A DNA stretch of 64,000 nt from Cytospora piceicola (lineage: Eukaryota > Ascomycota > Sordariomycetes > Diaporthales > Cytosporaceae), in assembly GCA_023375675.1 (NCBI GenBank), contig JALQBC010000032.1, positions 124,001 through 188,000 of the forward strand, read 5' to 3'. Every line of letters starts with the position of its first letter. Positions within the stretch are counted from its first letter, which is position 1. This document shows positions 61,101 through 64,000 of the stretch, piece by piece. Both the position numbers and the translations under genes were made by a program. The notes under the pieces are model-generated. The model made no database searches. It had not been told where the DNA came from and worked only from the letters and a program-made list of their open reading frames with translations.

Positions 61101-61586
61101 TTCGGGCCCGTGGCGCCGCACCTGCTGCCCTGGAGCACCGTCTTCGCGGCCGGGCTGGCGTGCGACGGGGTGCTCCCGGAGGAGGCGCCGCGGGACCACC
61201 AGGTGGTGGTCATCCGGCGCGGGGGCTGCACGTTCAGCGAGAAGCTGGCCAACGTGCCCGCGTACAAGCCGTCGCCGGGCTCCCTCCAGCTCGTGGTCGT
61301 GGTGTCGGACGACGAGGCGGACGGGGGGGTCCCGACGGGCGCGGGCGGAGACGGGGCCGCGCTGTCGCGGCCGCTGCTGGCCGAGGAGCAGCGCACGCCC
61401 AGCGGGGTGCTCCGCCGGCACCCCATCGCCATGGTGATGGTCGGCGGCGGGGAGGAGGCGTACGCCCGGCTGGCGGCGGCGGCGGGGGGCGTGGTGGGGG
61501 TGGGCATGAGCCGGCGGTATACCGTGGAGAGCGACGGGAAGAGGATCGCGAACATCGTGATTGATGACGGGGAGAACAGGAGGTGA
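58196..61586 (+). CDS. GH47 EDEM-like alpha-mannosidase with PA domain (Mnl1/Htm1-like)
   Basis: Exons 58196-58363 and 58425-61586 give 1109 residues. A signal peptide (LISIALLVLTWLAPTEA) leads into the (alpha/alpha)7 glycoside-hydrolase-47 domain. This begins VDMFYHGFDNYMNLAFPEDE and continues VTLVDTLSTLAILA, FETVIRGVGGLLSAHLF, FFEYALKSHILL, PLRPEFVESTYHLYRAT and DRMESFFLGETTKYLYLLYDD, and closes with FTTEGHPL, whose Thr is the calcium ligand. The FFLGETTKYLYLLY form and large size mark the EDEM/Mnl1 branch rather than Golgi or ER mannosidase I. It would act in the ER lumen on glycoproteins destined for ERAD. An acidic disordered linker (about 820-870) precedes a C-terminal protease-associated domain (VVVIRRGGCTFSEKL). 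GC content jumps sharply in this last part. No HDEL-type ending: the protein ends DDGENRR. Confidence 0.93.
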
Positions 61587-63043
61587 GGGGTTCTTCCCTC
61601 CCGGGAGCGCGGTCGGGTTGGGGGGGGGGGTTTCGAGAGGTGTGGCTGGGACTGGTGAGGCCCCGATCTGCTGTGGGCTCGGCGGGTCGACGACGGGCGG
61701 GAGGATATAAGGGGGGGAAGGTGGTTTGTGGATGAGGACACCAACGGGCGGAAGAAGCGAGACGGAGGCATTTTCATGGTGAAGCGTCAATGGGCCCGAA
61801 CATATTTCTTCATTTTTCCTTGTAATTATTCTCTGCATAGACAAGACAGATGGGCATCTCTCACCAGGACATGTATACATAGCGAACGCGTCGAGAACAA
61901 TACGAGACCTTGTTCAGCACACGCGACGGCGGTCCGTCCGTAGCTCGGGAGTGAGGTTTCCGGAAGAAGCCGGAGAGCAACCACCACTCCGCCCACCCTC
62001 CTTCCCCGGATGTTTGTTCCCGGATATCTCCTGTAGCCTTTGTCAGTTCACTGCGACCTCACGAGGAGCTTGCATGGCATCTAGTCGAAACATAGCTGCA
62101 GCACGCCATCGCCACGTTTTTCTTCGCGGTCGGGGTGGGCTGGCTGGTTCGGGATGCTGTGATTCTGGAGATTACGACATGGGGAGGTTGATCTGGTTTT
62201 CGAGACGCCTAGCAAGTACCCTACAAAAGACTCGCATGGAGAAAGTGAGAACCACGTATGTGAGACAGGCAAGCTCGGGTGGATTGCCTCAGTGTCACTC
62301 CTGGGTGAGGTTTCGGTGGGATCACGCCCAAGGAGCGTGCCTCGGTCCGCAATGGCCTTGTCGGCCTCGGAGTACAAATCATCTTGCTAGAGTCATCATC
62401 ATCACATGCCGGAAAAAAAAGGCGTCATTCCCAGTGGTGGTTTTTGAAAAGATTCGATTTGTACTGGCAAGGCCGTCTTATCTCGACCTTTGTCCAAGAG
62501 CCAGATTCTACAATACTCCAATATGGATAACGTATTGGTGGTGGGGGGGGGGGGGGGGGTAAAAGCCATCTCCAAGCCCAATGTCAAAAACTTTTAATTC
62601 CATCAACGCCCAGGTCTAAAATCACGTGTTCATCCAAATATCCAAGAATAATATAGATCTCCCCAGACGCGGCACCTGCAAGAAGTCGTCTGCATATTGA
62701 CATTTGAGTCACGTCGGCGGCAGGCATGCCCCTTGGCTTTCGCAAATTGTCTTGTCTCTTGTAGCGTATGTAGTGGGTCAAATGCCCGCGGAGTTGAATG
62801 TCGTCAAGCCATCGGGACCGCCAAGGAAGATTGCGTGACGCAGACCATGCAAACGGTGAGACCACGTTCGGGAGCCGAGTGAGGTGCAGTAAGACGAGGT
62901 CGGGTGTTGCGGACCGGCCAGGGAAGAGGTGGTGTAACCACAGGGCACCCCCCCCCCGGCTAGACCGTTGATCCGTCTGACCTTCCTTCGTCTCTTCTTC
63001 TTATTGAATCGGCTTTCCGGGTAGATTTCGACCGAGTCGAGAT
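61587..63043. other. Convergent intergenic region
   Basis: Space between the 3' ends of the GH47 and APRT genes. It contains a 17-base poly-G tract at 62543-62559. No gene supported. Confidence 0.45.
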
Positions 63044-63846
63044 TTACTCGTTGACGTCGAGAAGAGTCACGACGGGGACGTCGTCCAGCTTGTCGCGTCC
63101 CTTGAGGAAGGGGATCTCGATGATGAAGAGGAAACCGGCGAGGTTGCCTCCAAGCTGCTTGACGAGGTCGCCAGCAGCTGCGGCGGAGCCACCTAAAAAA
63201 TGGAAAAAAAGAGACCGTCAGTAAACCGTTGCTACCCGGTGCCGCCAGAACCTCGGCAGCTGTGTTGCAGAGCTCGTAGAAACCCGCATGTCTTGTCAGA
63301 TTAGCACGTACCAGTAGCGATGATGTCGTCCACGATGAGGACGGTCTGCCCCGGCTTGATGGCGTCCTCCTGGATCTGGAAGTAGTCGGCGCCGTACTCC
63401 TTCATGTACTCGGCGGTGGCGCAGGGGCCGGGCAGCTTGCCCCTCTTGCGGACGGGCACGAAGCTGGCGTTGAGGCGCAGGGCCAGGGAGGGGCCGAACA
63501 GGAAGCCGCGGGCGTCGAGGCCGACGACGACGTCGGGCCTGATGGTGTTGTTGGAGCCGCCGAAGTGCTGGAGCTGCAGCTCGAGGGAGCGGAGGAGGGT
63601 GGCGTGGGTGGCCGGGTCGAGGAACCAGGGCATGATGTCGAGGAAGTTGATGCCGGGGATGGGGAAGTCGGGGTAGCGGCGGAGGGCCTTCTCGAGGCTT
63701 ATCTTTGCACCGGCGAGTTCGGCGGCGGTGGAGGCGGGGGAGGAGGGCTCTCGTCCCGAGGCATGGTCGGCGGCGGCGGTGTGGGCGGAGGCGGAGGCTT
63801 CTGGGTTGGCGGCCAGGTTGCCTCTGGGCTCAGAGGCGGATGACAT
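63044..63846 (-). CDS. Adenine phosphoribosyltransferase
   Basis: Exons 63846-63312 and 63192-63044 (minus) give 227 residues. It salvages adenine plus PRPP to AMP in the cytosol. Visible signatures are RRYPDFPIPGINFLDIMP, VVVGLDARGFLFGPSLAL, VPVRKRGKLPG and the PRPP-binding loop VLIVDDIIATGGSA, which is completed across the splice. The C-terminus reads FLFIIEIPFLKGRD, typical of the enzyme. An Ala/Ser-rich N-terminal extension of about 45 residues precedes the core (starting SLEKALRRY); there is no internal Met before the core, so the start at 63846 is favoured. The intron (119 nt) sits after the PRPP loop. Confidence 0.95.
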
Positions 63847-64000
63847 GGTGAAGGAGGGAAGAGGGAGAGAAAGAGGGGGAGAAAAAGGTGACGAGAGGAG
63901 GCGGTGGTTATCAAGGAGGAGGAGGAGCTGTCGGCGAGGTGTCAGGCTAGAGTTGTTACGTAGGGAGGGGTGGGTGTGTGTGTATGTGTGTGTCGCAAGG
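63847..64000. promoter_or_regulatory. APRT promoter/leader with GT tract
   Basis: Purine-rich sequence (on the plus strand) upstream of the APRT start, with a (GT)n-like tract at about 63972-63993. The window ends within this region. Confidence 0.45.

Noticed and set aside
60797..61880. Two minus-strand frames of more than 300 codons at the GH47 3' end
   Set aside because: Antisense to the GC-rich PA domain; Pro/Arg/His-rich with no family features.

Overview
The window reads as nuclear DNA of a filamentous ascomycete (Pezizomycotina; a Sordariomycete is my best inference). The signs are intron-bearing genes with 50-180 nt introns (mostly GTAAGT-type donors and CAG/TAG acceptors), long intergenic spaces rich in microsatellites, and fungal families: Zn2Cys6 regulator, SIT-type siderophore transporter, MpaB-like oxygenase and a NACHT-ankyrin NLR. 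Splice models were built by hand; every intact model below is a multiple of three with no internal stop.

Region by region. 0-12 kb: a secreted type-B carboxylesterase, a DHA1-type MFS transporter, a broken amidoligase gene, an MpaB/rubber-oxygenase-like membrane enzyme and a TACCTAGGTA palindrome cluster. 12-23 kb: the most coherent block. It holds a siderophore-iron transporter, a SidI-like acyl-CoA ligase and a SidF-like hydroxyornithine acyltransferase, all on the plus strand, then a divergent FAD/NAD oxidoreductase of the AIF/FSP1 type. Near-perfect or perfect copies of the fungal iron-repressor (SreA/GATA) consensus ATCWGATAA lie upstream of each, three of them within 105 bp before the SidF-like gene. 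Both biosynthetic enzymes end in PTS1 peroxisomal signals. 23-27 kb: a decayed cupredoxin-like gene and a cytochrome P450 with a GC-AG intron.

27-34 kb: a 1395-residue NLR-like protein (alpha/beta hydrolase, NACHT, ankyrin array) whose last repeats are near-identical at DNA level and whose array is cut by a TAG with repeats still readable downstream; then an unresolved coding remnant. 35-38 kb: a Zn2Cys6 regulator of the WAR1/PrtT/LEU3 type with a 100-codon in-frame continuation after its stop. 38-51.7 kb: about 13.4 kb in which I support no gene. 51.7-54 kb: a glutamine/glycine-rich protein with a conserved basic helical region, probably a regulator. 58-61.6 kb: a GH47 EDEM-like mannosidase with a PA domain. 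63-63.9 kb: adenine phosphoribosyltransferase.

How they work together: the 12-20 kb genes plausibly form part of the mevalonate-linked (fusarinine/coprogen type) siderophore pathway under iron control. SidI activates mevalonate to its CoA ester, SidF moves the anhydromevalonyl group to hydroxyornithine, and the transporter takes the ferric chelate back up. The hydroxylase (SidA), hydratase (SidH) and NRPS (SidD type) are not in the window. Several broken reading frames (amidoligase, cupredoxin, ankyrin tail) carry TAG or TGA stops that a single C-to-T change would explain, compatible with RIP-like mutation, but this is inference.
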